A stretch of DNA of 64,000 bases, taken from Bacillota bacterium. Its GTDB lineage: Bacteria > Bacillota > Sulfobacillia > RBS10-35 > JAJYVN01. The stretch covers positions 21,253 to 85,252 of the forward strand of contig JAJZMB010000124.1 of NCBI GenBank assembly GCA_021803205.1, in the 5' to 3' direction. Made by a program: the position numbers and the translations under genes. Positions 18,554 to 26,759 of the stretch are shown in pieces (position 1 is the stretch's first letter; each line of letters opens with the position of its first letter). The notes under the pieces were generated by a model. That model saw only the letters and a list, made by a program, of their open reading frames with translations, did no database searches and was not told the origin of the DNA.

Positions 18554-19851
18554 CGTGCCTCCCTCCACGGATCGAGTTGGGAGAGGAGATGCTCGTAGCG
18601 GTCCATCGCCCCGGAACCCCGGCGCAGCATCTCGCACGGCAGATGGGAGAGCAGTGCGTCGAGTTCCTGCGGCGGGTGGGCGATGGACCGCGCGCATTGC
18701 GGGGGGGGCGCACCCGACGCGTCACGGGTCGGTGGCGGGCCGGCTGGCGTCGGCGCCTGCCGCCCTATCCCCATCCGCGGCGCTGTGCGCTCCCCCTCTG
18801 CCTTTGCCAGCCGCCGGCTCCCGAGCGGCAGGGGAAGGAGACTCAGGGGCGAGATCGGGATGGCGGCGAGCCCCTCCAGGCGCACCTCCAGGTGGTCGGT
18901 GGGGTCCTGCCGCGTCTCCGCGACCCGGCGGGCCAGTTCCGCTGCGGCGCGTGCCAGGATGCCGGCGACGCGCTGCGGTGCCTTCCAGGTGCGGCGCCTC
19001 TCCCCGAAGGCCCCGCAGAGGACCAGGCTGCGGGCGCCCTCGGCAGGGCCGAGGGCTGTCCCGGCCCGGCCGGCGAGGTGGGCGGCCGCCTCCGGCCAGA
19101 GTCCCGGCGGCAGCCCGTCGGAGAAGGCGCGCCGGGCGGAAGGCGCCCGCGGCGGGTGGAGGGCGGAGACCGGGCGTCCGTCCTGGCCCAGGCAGAGGGT
19201 GCGCAGCCGCCGGCCCTCACGGCCGAAGCGGGCCTGCAGCACCGCTTCCGGCAGGGCGGCCGCCTGGCCGCAGCGGTGGAGTCCCAACTCCGCCAGCCGA
19301 CGGTGGAGGGAGGGTGCCAGCAGACCCTGGTCGACCAGCGTCTGCAGGGGCTGCGGCGCCAGGAAGCGGGCCTCTCCGCCCGGCGCCACGGCGGCGAAGC
19401 CGGCGTCCGGCGGGCAGGCGGCGCGGGCCGTCAGGCGGTTGCCGCCCAGGCCTACCGACAGGTCCACATGCGGAAAGGCACGCCGCACGTCGGCGGTCAG
19501 CGTTCGGAGTTCCGGCAGCGGCGGCGATGCCTCCGGCCATGCCGCATAGGCCTCAGGACGGCCGTCGGGGTCGGGCTCGACGGTCGAGGCGGCGGTGGCG
19601 AGGGTGTCCCAGGCCGGTGTCAGGAGGTCTGCGGCGGCGGCTGGGTCGAACGTGCGGCTCTCCGCGGCGGGACAGACCGTGCGGGCGGCGGCCGCATCGA
19701 GGCCCGGGCGGATGCCCCGGGTGCGGGCGGTGCGGTCGGCGTCCCAGACCAGACCGCGGTGGAAGAGGAGGGCGGGGGAGGCGTCCGGGCCGGCCGCTGG
19801 TGGGAGCAGAAGGCCATGGAAGCGGAAGAAGGCGATCCAGCACGCGGGCAC
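18550..19851 (-). CDS. imuB: ImuB-like Y-family DNA polymerase homologue
   Basis: A 433-residue Y-family relative that lacks the catalytic residues. The N-terminal strand reads Cys-Trp-Ile-Ala-Phe-Phe-Arg-Phe-His where active enzymes have Asp-x-Asp, and the Ser-x-Asp-Glu motif is replaced by Glu-Pro-Asp-Pro-Asp-Gly. This is the hallmark of ImuB, which serves as a clamp-binding scaffold for DnaE2. The helix-hairpin-helix part (Leu-Ala-Glu-Leu-Gly-Leu-His-Arg-Cys-Gly) and little-finger region follow. The GTG at 19851 has GGGAGG about 9 nt upstream. It is preceded by a LexA-controlled promoter and is co-translated with the small downstream gene. No imuA is in the window. Confidence 0.8.
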   Translation of the reverse strand: MPACWIAFFRFHGLLLPPAAGPDASPALLFHRGLVWDADRTARTRGIRPGLDAAAARTVCPAAESRTFDPAAAADLLTPAWDTLATAASTVEPDPDGRPEAYAAWPEASPPLPELRTLTADVRRAFPHVDLSVGLGGNRLTARAACPPDAGFAAVAPGGEARFLAPQPLQTLVDQGLLAPSLHRRLAELGLHRCGQAAALPEAVLQARFGREGRRLRTLCLGQDGRPVSALHPPRAPSARRAFSDGLPPGLWPEAAAHLAGRAGTALGPAEGARSLVLCGAFGERRRTWKAPQRVAGILARAAAELARRVAETRQDPTDHLEVRLEGLAAIPISPLSLLPLPLGSRRLAKAEGERTAPRMGIGRQAPTPAGPPPTRDASGAPPPQCARSIAHPPQELDALLSHLPCEMLRRGSGAMDRYEHLLSQLDPWREAR

Positions 19852-19892
19852 GGGCGGCGCCTCCCTCTCCCCGGTGGCCCGGAGCGAGGCCC

Positions 19893-19921
19893 ATTATAGG
19901 AACATATGTTCTAAAACGCAA
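19893..19921 (-). promoter_or_regulatory. Sigma-A promoter of imuB with a perfect LexA box
   Basis: On the minus strand, -35 TTGCGT (19921-19916), a 17-bp spacer, -10 TATAAT (19898-19893). The spacer contains GAACATATGTTC (19911-19900), a perfect match to the Bacillota LexA/DinR box. Bound LexA would cover the promoter, so the imuB operon should be SOS-induced. Confidence 0.88.
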
Positions 19922-20422
19922 ATGGGGGTTTTGGGTAGCGGGCTGTTCCCGCCGTATGGCAGACGCTCTCGGGGTGGTGTCCCCGAGCCGCCGCTGTGTG
20001 GCGGCCGTCTGTAGGCGGGCCCTCACCGGATGTCCTCATGCGGTCCGGTCCGGACGTCGAGGTCGATCCGGTATACGGCTGCGCCCGGGGCGTGCACAGC
20101 GACCGGGGCGCCACGATCTGGTCACGCGTTCTGTCCCGGCTTGTGGCCGCGCGCTTGGGCGGCCGTCTTCGCGCCGTCCGGTTGGCCGGCGTCCGCCCAG
20201 ATCCCTCCGTTCTCCGCACCGCCCGCCGGGCGGTGCGCTCACGGTGGGCGGGGGCGCCGGGCCGCGGAGTCGGAACGGGCGGTAGGCAGGGCGGCGCCGG
20301 GCCGCGGCCCGGGGGGTGTCCCAATGCCCCATCCCTCCCGGCAGGCATCCGCGCACCCCCCGCGAACCCGCAACCCGTGCATCTGGAGCCCGGGCCCCTG
20401 CGAGAGCGGAGGTGGTCGCTCC
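19922..20422. other. Divergent intergenic region
   Basis: About 500 bp between the imuB promoter and the plus-strand DinB-fold gene. No coding frame, repeat or further promoter was recognised. Confidence 0.35.
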
Positions 20423-20980
20423 ATGGCGGACGCGCAATCCCTCCTGACCGGCCCACTCGACTTCCTGCACAGGGACATCCACGTCTGCCTGCGCCGGTTC
20501 CCGGGTGCCGACCGCCTGGGCTGGTGTCCGACACCAGGGTTCTTCACGCTTTTCGAACTGGGGGCCCACCTCTCCGCCTGTCCGGCCTTCATGGCGGGCG
20601 CTCTGCGCGGGGACCGCGACGGGGAGGTCCACAAATGGGATGTGCCGGTGCGGCAGGGTACGCAGGCCGACCTCGGCCGGCTGCTGGACGGCGACACGGC
20701 GGCGCTCCGCGCCGGTTCCGACGGTGAGGCGTTCCTGACGGCGGGGGTGCCAGCGCCGTTCGGCGCCGCGCCCGCCGCCGGGCACCTGCTGAATCTGATC
20801 ACGCACATGCACCACCACCGCGGCAACTCCACAACTATCTGTTATGTGTGCGAACTCGGCACGGGGGTCGGCACCGGCACCCTGTACGCGGCGGGGTGGG
20901 TCCGCCGGAGAATGGTCAGTGGCACATGCGGCCGGCGCGGCGCAACCCGCCGTAGCGCAACGCCTGTGAAGGCGGCGTAG
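20423..20980 (+). CDS. DinB-fold protein
   Basis: A 185-residue protein with the DinB helical-bundle pattern. It has an N-terminal helix with Phe-Leu-His-Arg-Asp, a central Phe-Glu-Leu-Gly-Ala-His-Leu (metal His), and a C-terminal Ile-Thr-His-Met-His-His-His-Arg-Gly that supplies the remaining ligands. The ATG at 20423 has GGAGG 10 nt upstream. The last 25 residues are Arg-rich and unlike the family, so the natural end may have been altered by a frameshift. No role can be given; it is the second DinB-fold gene in the window. Confidence 0.75.
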   Translation: MADAQSLLTGPLDFLHRDIHVCLRRFPGADRLGWCPTPGFFTLFELGAHLSACPAFMAGALRGDRDGEVHKWDVPVRQGTQADLGRLLDGDTAALRAGSDGEAFLTAGVPAPFGAAPAAGHLLNLITHMHHHRGNSTTICYVCELGTGVGTGTLYAAGWVRRRMVSGTCGRRGATRRSATPVKAA

Positions 20981-21072
20981 GGTTTTGCAGGGGCAACCGC
21001 TCGTGAGGCGGGGATCTCGGCGGGCACTGGCCGGTAGGACAAGGCCATTTGAAGAGAGGAAGGGGTGCAGAG

Positions 21073-22422
21073 ATGGACGCAGTGCGGCCGGAGGGGCACA
21101 GGGATGCCGCCCGGGTCCGACCCGCGGTGGCCGGCGGGGACGCGCGGAGCGGGCCCACCTCCGCGGGGCGGGCCCTCCTCGCCGTCGACGGTGGAGTCCC
21201 CGCCCACAGGGGGCCCTGGCCCGTCTGGCCGCAGCCTACCGAAGACGACATCGCCGCCGTCGCCCTTGTGGTGCGGGATGGTACCTGGTGCTCCGCGGCC
21301 CGCGGCCGGGACGTCGTGCAGGCCTTCGAGCGTGACTTCGCGGCGCTGCACGCCCCAGGCTCGGACGCGGCCCCCACCCCCTTTGATGCGGAGGGGGCCC
21401 CGGTCGACGCGGTGGCGGTGACCAGTGGCACAAGCGCGCTGATCGTCGCCCTGGCGGCGGTCGGCGTCGGCCCCGGGAACGAGGTGGTCGTTCCACCCTA
21501 TACGTTCATCGCCACGGCGAGCGCCTGCCTCTTTCTGGGCGCGGTGCCGGTGTTCGCGGACGTCGACCCGGGCACGCTCTGCCTGGATCCGGCGGCTGCG
21601 GCGGCGGCGATCACCCCGCGCACCAAGGCGGTCGTCCCGGTCCACTTCGCCGGCTGCCCGGCCGACATGTCCGCCCTGGCCGATCTCTGCCACGAGCGGG
21701 GTCTGGCATTGATCGAGGACGCCTGTCAGGCCCCGGGCGCGGCCTGGGCCGGCCGCCCCGTCGGCACGTGGGGGAACTTCGGCTGCTTCTCGTTTCAGGA
21801 GAGCAAGAATCTGAGCGCGGGAGAGGGCGGCGCGGTCACGGGCCGCGGCACGGGGATCGAGACGGTGTGGTCGCTGCACAACGTGGGTCGCACACGGGGC
21901 GGCGCCTGGTACGGCCATGCCAGGATCGGCCAGAACCTGCGCCTGACGGGGCTGCAGGCCGCGCTGCTCCGTTCGCAGTTGCGGCGCTTCCCGGCGCAGG
22001 CGGCTCGCCGCGCCGCGGCGGCGTCCCATCTCGGCGCGCTCCTGGAGCGCGTGCCGGGGATCGAGCCCCTGCTGCCGCCCGCGGGAGTCACCGCGCATGC
22101 GTGGCATCTCTTGCCCTTCCGGTACGATCCCGCGGCCTTCGGGGGCCGCTGCCGCGGCGACTTCCTCAAGGCGCTGCTCGCGGAGGGCGTGCCGGCGTCC
22201 TCGGGCTATACGCTCCTGTCGGACAACGTGGCGCTTCGCGAGCGGGCCGGGGCCAACGCCGCCCTGGTCGGCGCCGCGCAACCCGCCGCGGGGCCCGTCC
22301 CCGTCGCGGCCGCGGCCGCGGAGAACGGTTGCTGGCTACCGCAGAACCTGCTGTTGGCAGAGGAAGAGGATGTGGCCTCGATCGCCGCAGCGATCGAGAA
22401 GATCAGCCGAGCCTGGGGGTAG
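21073..22422 (+). CDS. DegT/DnrJ/EryC1/StrS family aminotransferase
   Basis: A 449-residue PLP enzyme of the sugar aminotransferase type. Recognisable parts are Val-Thr-Ser-Gly-Thr-Ser-Ala-Leu, the Val-Val-Pro-Pro-Tyr-Thr-Phe-Ile-Ala-Thr segment, Ile-Glu-Asp-Ala-Cys-Gln-Ala and the Schiff-base Lys in Phe-Ser-Phe-Gln-Glu-Ser-Lys-Asn-Leu with Gly-Glu-Gly-Gly after it. Members make amino sugars or 2-deoxy-scyllo-inosamine, or act as dehydratases. The ATG at 21073 follows GAGAGGAAGGGG. It opens the carbohydrate region and may act on a sugar there, but no nucleotide-sugar genes are adjacent. Confidence 0.9.
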   Translation: MDAVRPEGHRDAARVRPAVAGGDARSGPTSAGRALLAVDGGVPAHRGPWPVWPQPTEDDIAAVALVVRDGTWCSAARGRDVVQAFERDFAALHAPGSDAAPTPFDAEGAPVDAVAVTSGTSALIVALAAVGVGPGNEVVVPPYTFIATASACLFLGAVPVFADVDPGTLCLDPAAAAAAITPRTKAVVPVHFAGCPADMSALADLCHERGLALIEDACQAPGAAWAGRPVGTWGNFGCFSFQESKNLSAGEGGAVTGRGTGIETVWSLHNVGRTRGGAWYGHARIGQNLRLTGLQAALLRSQLRRFPAQAARRAAAASHLGALLERVPGIEPLLPPAGVTAHAWHLLPFRYDPAAFGGRCRGDFLKALLAEGVPASSGYTLLSDNVALRERAGANAALVGAAQPAAGPVPVAAAAAENGCWLPQNLLLAEEEDVASIAAAIEKISRAWG

Positions 22423-22839
22423 GCCGGGTTCAGACCGGCGCAGCGGGATCGGGGTATACCCTCGGGGGGGAAGTCCGGCTGTTCGCCCGCCGGGTGCGCC
22501 GGTGTTTGCCGGTGCCGGGCGGGCGGCTCGATGGCCCCGCGCGTCGGGGTGCAGGGCCGGTTCGGGTTGGCCGGGAATCCACCACGGAGCGAGGTGGCCG
22601 GCGTCCGTCCCCGAATGTCGGGATCATGGTGCCGGAGGCGTTTCCGTCCGGATGCCGTGCCGGTCGGCCGCATACCAGCGGTGCCGGGGGGCGGGATCCG
22701 GGACCACCTCGGACCCGGGACGATCCGGGCCCGGAAGGGCACGGGAGCATTTGGATCATACCCGACTCCTGCGGGTGCAACGACGCTTGAACTGGCTTCC
22801 CAGCGCGGTGCACGGCTGTTTGGCGCCTGGTATCGGGAA

Positions 22840-22972
22840 CTGGTGCGGACAGCACTGGCACTGCGCTGCACAGAGTCGGTTTCCGCACCGGCCGCGAACC
22901 ATGGACCCGTGGGGGACAAGGGGCATCGGAGCAGTGGCCGCGCAAGAGCGGACTTTTGCCGCGCCGTCCTGG
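22840..22972. repeat. Repeat C, copy 2, with a remnant of repeat A
   Basis: From about 22862 the sequence matches repeat C copy 1 (GAGTCGGTTTCCGCA, GGCCGCGAA, GGGGGACAAGGG, ATCGGAGCAGTGGCC, GCGGACT). The 20 bp before it resemble the right end of repeat A and the A-C junction at 18100-18120, so this is a decayed A-C pair. It lies in the 600-bp gap before the ceramidase-like gene, which is otherwise empty. Confidence 0.55.
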
Positions 22973-23019
22973 CCGCCGCTTCGGCTGGACGGGATTTCGG
23001 TCCAAGGGGGGGTCCTGCT

Positions 23020-24225
23020 TTGCCCGCCCGGCGCGTGCACTTCCGAGCCGGCTTTGCCGAGGCCGACATCACCCCCGATCCGGGGCGCCGGCGGGTGGAA
23101 CTGTCCGGCTACGTCGCCCGGGTACAGCCGGCGGCGGGGGTGCGCGACCGGCTGAAGGCCGCCGTGCTCGCCATCGCCGCTGCGGGGGAGGAGCCGCATG
23201 CGCTCGTCGGGCTCGACCTCTGCATCCTCGGGGCGGCGGCCGCGACGCGGATCGCCTCGGCCTGTCCGCTGCCCGCCGACCGGATCGTCCTCGCCTGCAG
23301 CCACACGCATGCCGCGCCTGCGACCTATCCGCTGATCGGTTGCGGCGATCCTGACCCGGTCTACGAGCGGTGGCTTTCCCTGCGGGTCGGGGACGCGATG
23401 CGGCGGGCCGTCGCCGGCATGGTGTCCTGCCGCCTCGGCTGGGGCCGTCGCCGGCTCTCCGAGCCCCGCTGGGGCAACCGGCGCGACCCGGGCGGCGCGA
23501 CGGACCCGCGACTGCACCTGCTGAAGATCGAGCGGAGCGAGAGCGCGCGCACGCCGATCTGTGCGGTGTGGTCGGCCGCCTGCCACCCGGTGGTGCTGGG
23601 GGCGGAGAACCGGCTGGTGTCGGCGGACTGGGTGGGGCAGGTGAGGCAGGCGCTGCCGTGGCCGTCCCTTTTCCTGCAGGGATTTTGCGGCGACCAGAAC
23701 CCCCTGTGCCGGGGGATGTCCGAACTCGGTGCGTGGTCGGGCCTGGCCGGCGAGGTCGCCGACCTGTGGAGCGTCACGCCGACGGCGAGTGCGGGGCCCT
23801 GCGGCTGGCGAAGGCGGGTCGTGGAGCTGCCCCGGCTGCCGGGTGACGCGGTGGTCGGGTTGCCCGCGGACGGGAGCAGAGCCGCTGCTGCGATGCAGCG
23901 CTGGGCGACCGGGGTGGCGCGGCCGGGGGAGGGGGTGCCACCCATGCCCGCGGCCGTGGCCGCGTGGCGGGTCCATAACGGCTCCGCCGTCTTCTGGCCG
24001 GGTGAACCGCACATCCCCCACGCCCTGGCCTTGCCCGCGGGGTGCCTGGGCGTCGGCCACATCGGTGCCTCCGTCGGCTACGTGCCGGATCGCGCGGCCT
24101 ACGCGTGGCCCGGTTACGAGGCCGGATCGGCCCACCGCTACTACGGGTTCCCGTCGGCGCTGGCCCCGGAGGCGGGGGAGGCGCTGCTGGCGGCCTGCAT
24201 GGAGATGTTGGCGGAGTTGGGGTGA
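23020..24225 (+). CDS. Neutral/alkaline ceramidase N-terminal domain protein
   Basis: About 401 residues matching the N-terminal catalytic domain of the neutral ceramidase family: Arg-Ala-Gly-Phe-Ala-Glu-Ala-Asp-Ile-Thr-Pro at the start, then Cys-Ser-His-Thr-His-Ala-Ala-Pro (zinc site), Cys-His-Pro-Val-Val-Leu-Gly and Gly-Phe-Cys-Gly-Asp-Gln-Asn-Pro. Full ceramidases are 650-700 residues with a C-terminal Ig-like domain, which is absent. Many short bacterial members sit in glycan clusters and are unlikely to cleave ceramide. TTG at 23020 was chosen (A/G-rich site 7 nt upstream); GTG at 23035 is an alternative. The alpha-L-fucosidase gene follows. Confidence 0.8.
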   Translation: MPARRVHFRAGFAEADITPDPGRRRVELSGYVARVQPAAGVRDRLKAAVLAIAAAGEEPHALVGLDLCILGAAAATRIASACPLPADRIVLACSHTHAAPATYPLIGCGDPDPVYERWLSLRVGDAMRRAVAGMVSCRLGWGRRRLSEPRWGNRRDPGGATDPRLHLLKIERSESARTPICAVWSAACHPVVLGAENRLVSADWVGQVRQALPWPSLFLQGFCGDQNPLCRGMSELGAWSGLAGEVADLWSVTPTASAGPCGWRRRVVELPRLPGDAVVGLPADGSRAAAAMQRWATGVARPGEGVPPMPAAVAAWRVHNGSAVFWPGEPHIPHALALPAGCLGVGHIGASVGYVPDRAAYAWPGYEAGSAHRYYGFPSALAPEAGEALLAACMEMLAELG

Positions 24226-24393
24226 GCCGGGGGGAGGTACGCGTGGGGATGGCGGGGACGGCGGCGGGAGCGGGAGTTCGGCGACCGGCGGCGGGGGCCC
24301 TGTCCGTGCATCCCGTGTGCCGGATGGTTGTAGGCGGCGGAGCCGACCGAGCGGATGCGGGTGGAGGGCACGGGTCAGAAGGGGGGGGCCGGG

Positions 24394-25839
24394 ATGCGCG
24401 ATGCGGCGGAGTACCGGAACGAGATCCAGCGGGTGATTGCGGCCGGTCCGTTCGATAAGGCCTGGGAATCCCTGAAGGGCTACCAGGTGCCGGATTGGTA
24501 CCAGGACGGCAAGTTCGGCATCTTCATCCATTGGGGTGTTTACTCCGTGCCCGGTTTCGGGAACGAGTGGTACCCGCGAAAGATGTACCTGCAGGGCAGC
24601 CGCGAGTTTCGGCACCACGTCGAGACCTACGGGCTTCAGTCGCAGTTCGGGTACAAGGACTTCATCCCCATGTTCACGGCGGAGAAGTTTGACGCTGATC
24701 GGTGGGCCGGGCTCTTCCGGCGGGCCGGCGCGAAGTTCGTCGTGCCCGTGGCGGAGCACCACGACGGGTTCGCGATGTACGACTGCGGTTTCTCACGCTG
24801 GAACGCGCTGGAGATGGGTCCCAAGCGGGACATCATCGGCGAACTGGCCGCTGCGGTCCGCCGCCAGTGGCTCGTGTTCGGGCTATCCAGCCACCGGGCG
24901 GAACACTGGTGGTTCATGAACGGCGGCATGGAGTTCGACTCCGACGTCCAGGATCCCCGCTACGCCGATCTGTATGGGCCGGCGCAGCCCGAGTCGCTGC
25001 CGCCCAATGAGGAGCACCTTGAGGATTGGTTGGTCCGCACCTGCGAACTGGTGGATAAGTACCGCCCACAGATTGTGTGGTTCGACTGGTGGATAGAGCG
25101 GCCGGTGTTCCGGCCGTATCTGCAGGAATTCGCCGCATATTACTACAACCGCGGCGTGCAGTGGAAGCGGGGCGTTGCCATCAATTACAAGAACAATGCC
25201 TTCCCCACGGGGACCGCCGTATTCGACGTGGAACGCGGTCAACTCTCCGACATCCGGCCGCAGTTCTGGCAGACCGACACCTCCGTGTCCAAGAATTCCT
25301 GGGGCTACGTCGAAAACCAGGACTACAAGACGGTGGACGACCTGGTGGACGACCTGGTGGACATCGTGAGCAAGAACGGCGCGCTCCTTTTGAACATCGG
25401 ACCGCGTCCGGACGGGACGATCCCGGAACGGGACGAGGAACTGCTCCTCGGCATCGGCCGGTGGTTGGCGGTGAACGGAGATGCAATCTATGGAACACGG
25501 CCCTGGAAGGTCTTTGGCGAAGGACCGACGTCCGTGGTGGGCGGTGCATTCAACGATACCAAGCGCTCCGCCTTCACCGCGGCGGATCTACGGTTCACCA
25601 CTCGGGGAGATACGCTCTACGCGGTGGCCCTGGCTTGGCCGGAGGACGGCGGGGTGACGATCCGCTCGCTCGGGACCGGTACCGGGCTATACGTGGGGGA
25701 CGTCTCCAAGGTCGAGTTGCTGGGCTGCCGCGAGCCGCTGGAGTGGATGCGGGATGGAAACGGCCTCAGCGTCCGCCTGCCGGCGGAGAGGCCGTGTGCG
25801 CATGCGTTCTCACTGCGGATCACACCTGTGCGGCGGTAG
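24394..25839 (+). CDS. Alpha-L-fucosidase, glycoside hydrolase family 29
   Basis: A 481-residue GH29 enzyme. The N-terminal barrel begins Trp-Tyr-Gln-Asp-Gly-Lys-Phe-Gly-Ile-Phe-Ile-His-Trp-Gly. Then come the sugar-binding Glu-His-His-Asp-Gly-Phe segment and the nucleophile Asp at about residue 231 in Ile-Val-Trp-Phe-Asp-Trp-Trp. Asn-Ile-Gly-Pro-Arg-Pro-Asp-Gly precedes a C-terminal beta-sandwich. It would release L-fucose from glycans. There is no signal peptide, so it should act inside the cell on imported oligosaccharides. The ATG at 24394 is preceded by AAGGGGGGGG. It ends at a strong hairpin. Confidence 0.93.
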   Translation: MRDAAEYRNEIQRVIAAGPFDKAWESLKGYQVPDWYQDGKFGIFIHWGVYSVPGFGNEWYPRKMYLQGSREFRHHVETYGLQSQFGYKDFIPMFTAEKFDADRWAGLFRRAGAKFVVPVAEHHDGFAMYDCGFSRWNALEMGPKRDIIGELAAAVRRQWLVFGLSSHRAEHWWFMNGGMEFDSDVQDPRYADLYGPAQPESLPPNEEHLEDWLVRTCELVDKYRPQIVWFDWWIERPVFRPYLQEFAAYYYNRGVQWKRGVAINYKNNAFPTGTAVFDVERGQLSDIRPQFWQTDTSVSKNSWGYVENQDYKTVDDLVDDLVDIVSKNGALLLNIGPRPDGTIPERDEELLLGIGRWLAVNGDAIYGTRPWKVFGEGPTSVVGGAFNDTKRSAFTAADLRFTTRGDTLYAVALAWPEDGGVTIRSLGTGTGLYVGDVSKVELLGCREPLEWMRDGNGLSVRLPAERPCAHAFSLRITPVRR

Positions 25840-25850
25840 GGGCGGGGCGG

Positions 25851-25896
25851 CCTCGGCGGGTGCTGCGCAAGTCCGCCTGCGCAGCACCCGCCGAGG
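25851..25896. terminator. Bidirectional terminator-like hairpin
   Basis: A perfect 19-bp stem (25851-25869 with 25878-25896) and an 8-nt loop lie between the converging fucosidase and isomerase/epimerase genes. No U-tract follows on either strand, but the position and stem strength fit a shared terminator. Confidence 0.75.
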
Positions 25897-25932
25897 CTCC
25901 GGCACCTTGTCCCTCAGGCGGGCACACCGGGG

Positions 25933-26742
25933 TCACTCCCCCGGTGGATTGGCGGAAAAGAGGGAACGGGCGAAGTCCAGATCGGCGGCGACCCGCCGCT
26001 CCAGCGACGACGGATCGCTGTACTCGGCCGTCAGGCAGACGGTGCCCGCGTAATGGCGCCGCCGGAGTTGCTCCACCACCGCGGGCCACGGGCAGAGGCC
26101 TTCGCGCCCGCCGACCCAGACTGGACGGTACTGCGCGTAGCGGGCTTGTGGTGGCGACCGGCGGTCCCAGATGCCGTTTTTGAGGTTGACCAAGCGCAGG
26201 TGTGACCAGAGGATGTCGGCCGCCAGTTCCGGCACCTCCCCGGCGAGCGCGCAGTGGGCGGGGTCCCAGACCGCGCAGACGTGCGTGGGATCGAACGGTC
26301 CCACCAGGTGCCGCAGCCCCATGGCATTGGCCACATCGCGGCCGGCGTGGTTCTGAACGCCGATGGCCACGCCGTACCGATCCAGGGCGGGCACAAGGCG
26401 TGCGAACTGCCGCTGTATCTGCCGCTGGTGATCGAGATAGCCGCGGTTGGGCGGGATGCCGATACAGACGCGGATCAGGCGCACGCCGGCCTCCGCGCAG
26501 GCGGCGATGGTCCGCAGGTCGGTCGGGCCGGCGACGCTGTCGATGCGCAACCCGAACTCGGCCAGGGTGCGCGCCGCCGCGGGCAGGCCGCGCTCCACTC
26601 CGTCCGGCTCGACCTGGTATCCGGGCCGGACGGGAAGCTCCACGCCGGCAAAGCCCAGGCCGTGGATGCAGTGACCGAGTTCGGGAAGCGGCGTCCGCCA
26701 GGGTTTGGTGAAGACGGTAAAATCGACCGTATCCTCCGACAT
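25933..26742 (-). CDS. Sugar phosphate isomerase/epimerase (xylose isomerase-like TIM barrel)
   Basis: A 269-residue AP-endonuclease-2/xylose-isomerase-like barrel. Recognisable strands are Gly-Phe-Ala-Gly-Val-Glu-Leu-Pro near the N-terminus, Val-Gln-Asn-His-Ala-Gly-Arg (metal site region), Val-Trp-Asp-Pro-Ala-His-Cys-Ala and Arg-Leu-Val-Asn-Leu-Lys-Asn. Members isomerise or epimerise sugars or act on inosose. An AGGAGGG site precedes the ATG. It is followed upstream by an enolase-superfamily gene 17 bp away on the same strand, so the two are probably one operon for sugar-acid or deoxy-sugar breakdown. Confidence 0.85.
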   Translation of the reverse strand: MSEDTVDFTVFTKPWRTPLPELGHCIHGLGFAGVELPVRPGYQVEPDGVERGLPAAARTLAEFGLRIDSVAGPTDLRTIAACAEAGVRLIRVCIGIPPNRGYLDHQRQIQRQFARLVPALDRYGVAIGVQNHAGRDVANAMGLRHLVGPFDPTHVCAVWDPAHCALAGEVPELAADILWSHLRLVNLKNGIWDRRSPPQARYAQYRPVWVGGREGLCPWPAVVEQLRRRHYAGTVCLTAEYSDPSSLERRVAADLDFARSLFSANPPGE

Positions 26743-26759
26743 GTGCGGACCCTCCTGCC

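Noticed and set aside
22756..24762. 668-codon minus-strand open frame
   Set aside because: Antisense to the ceramidase-like and fucosidase genes; composition is Pro/Arg/His-rich and without domains.
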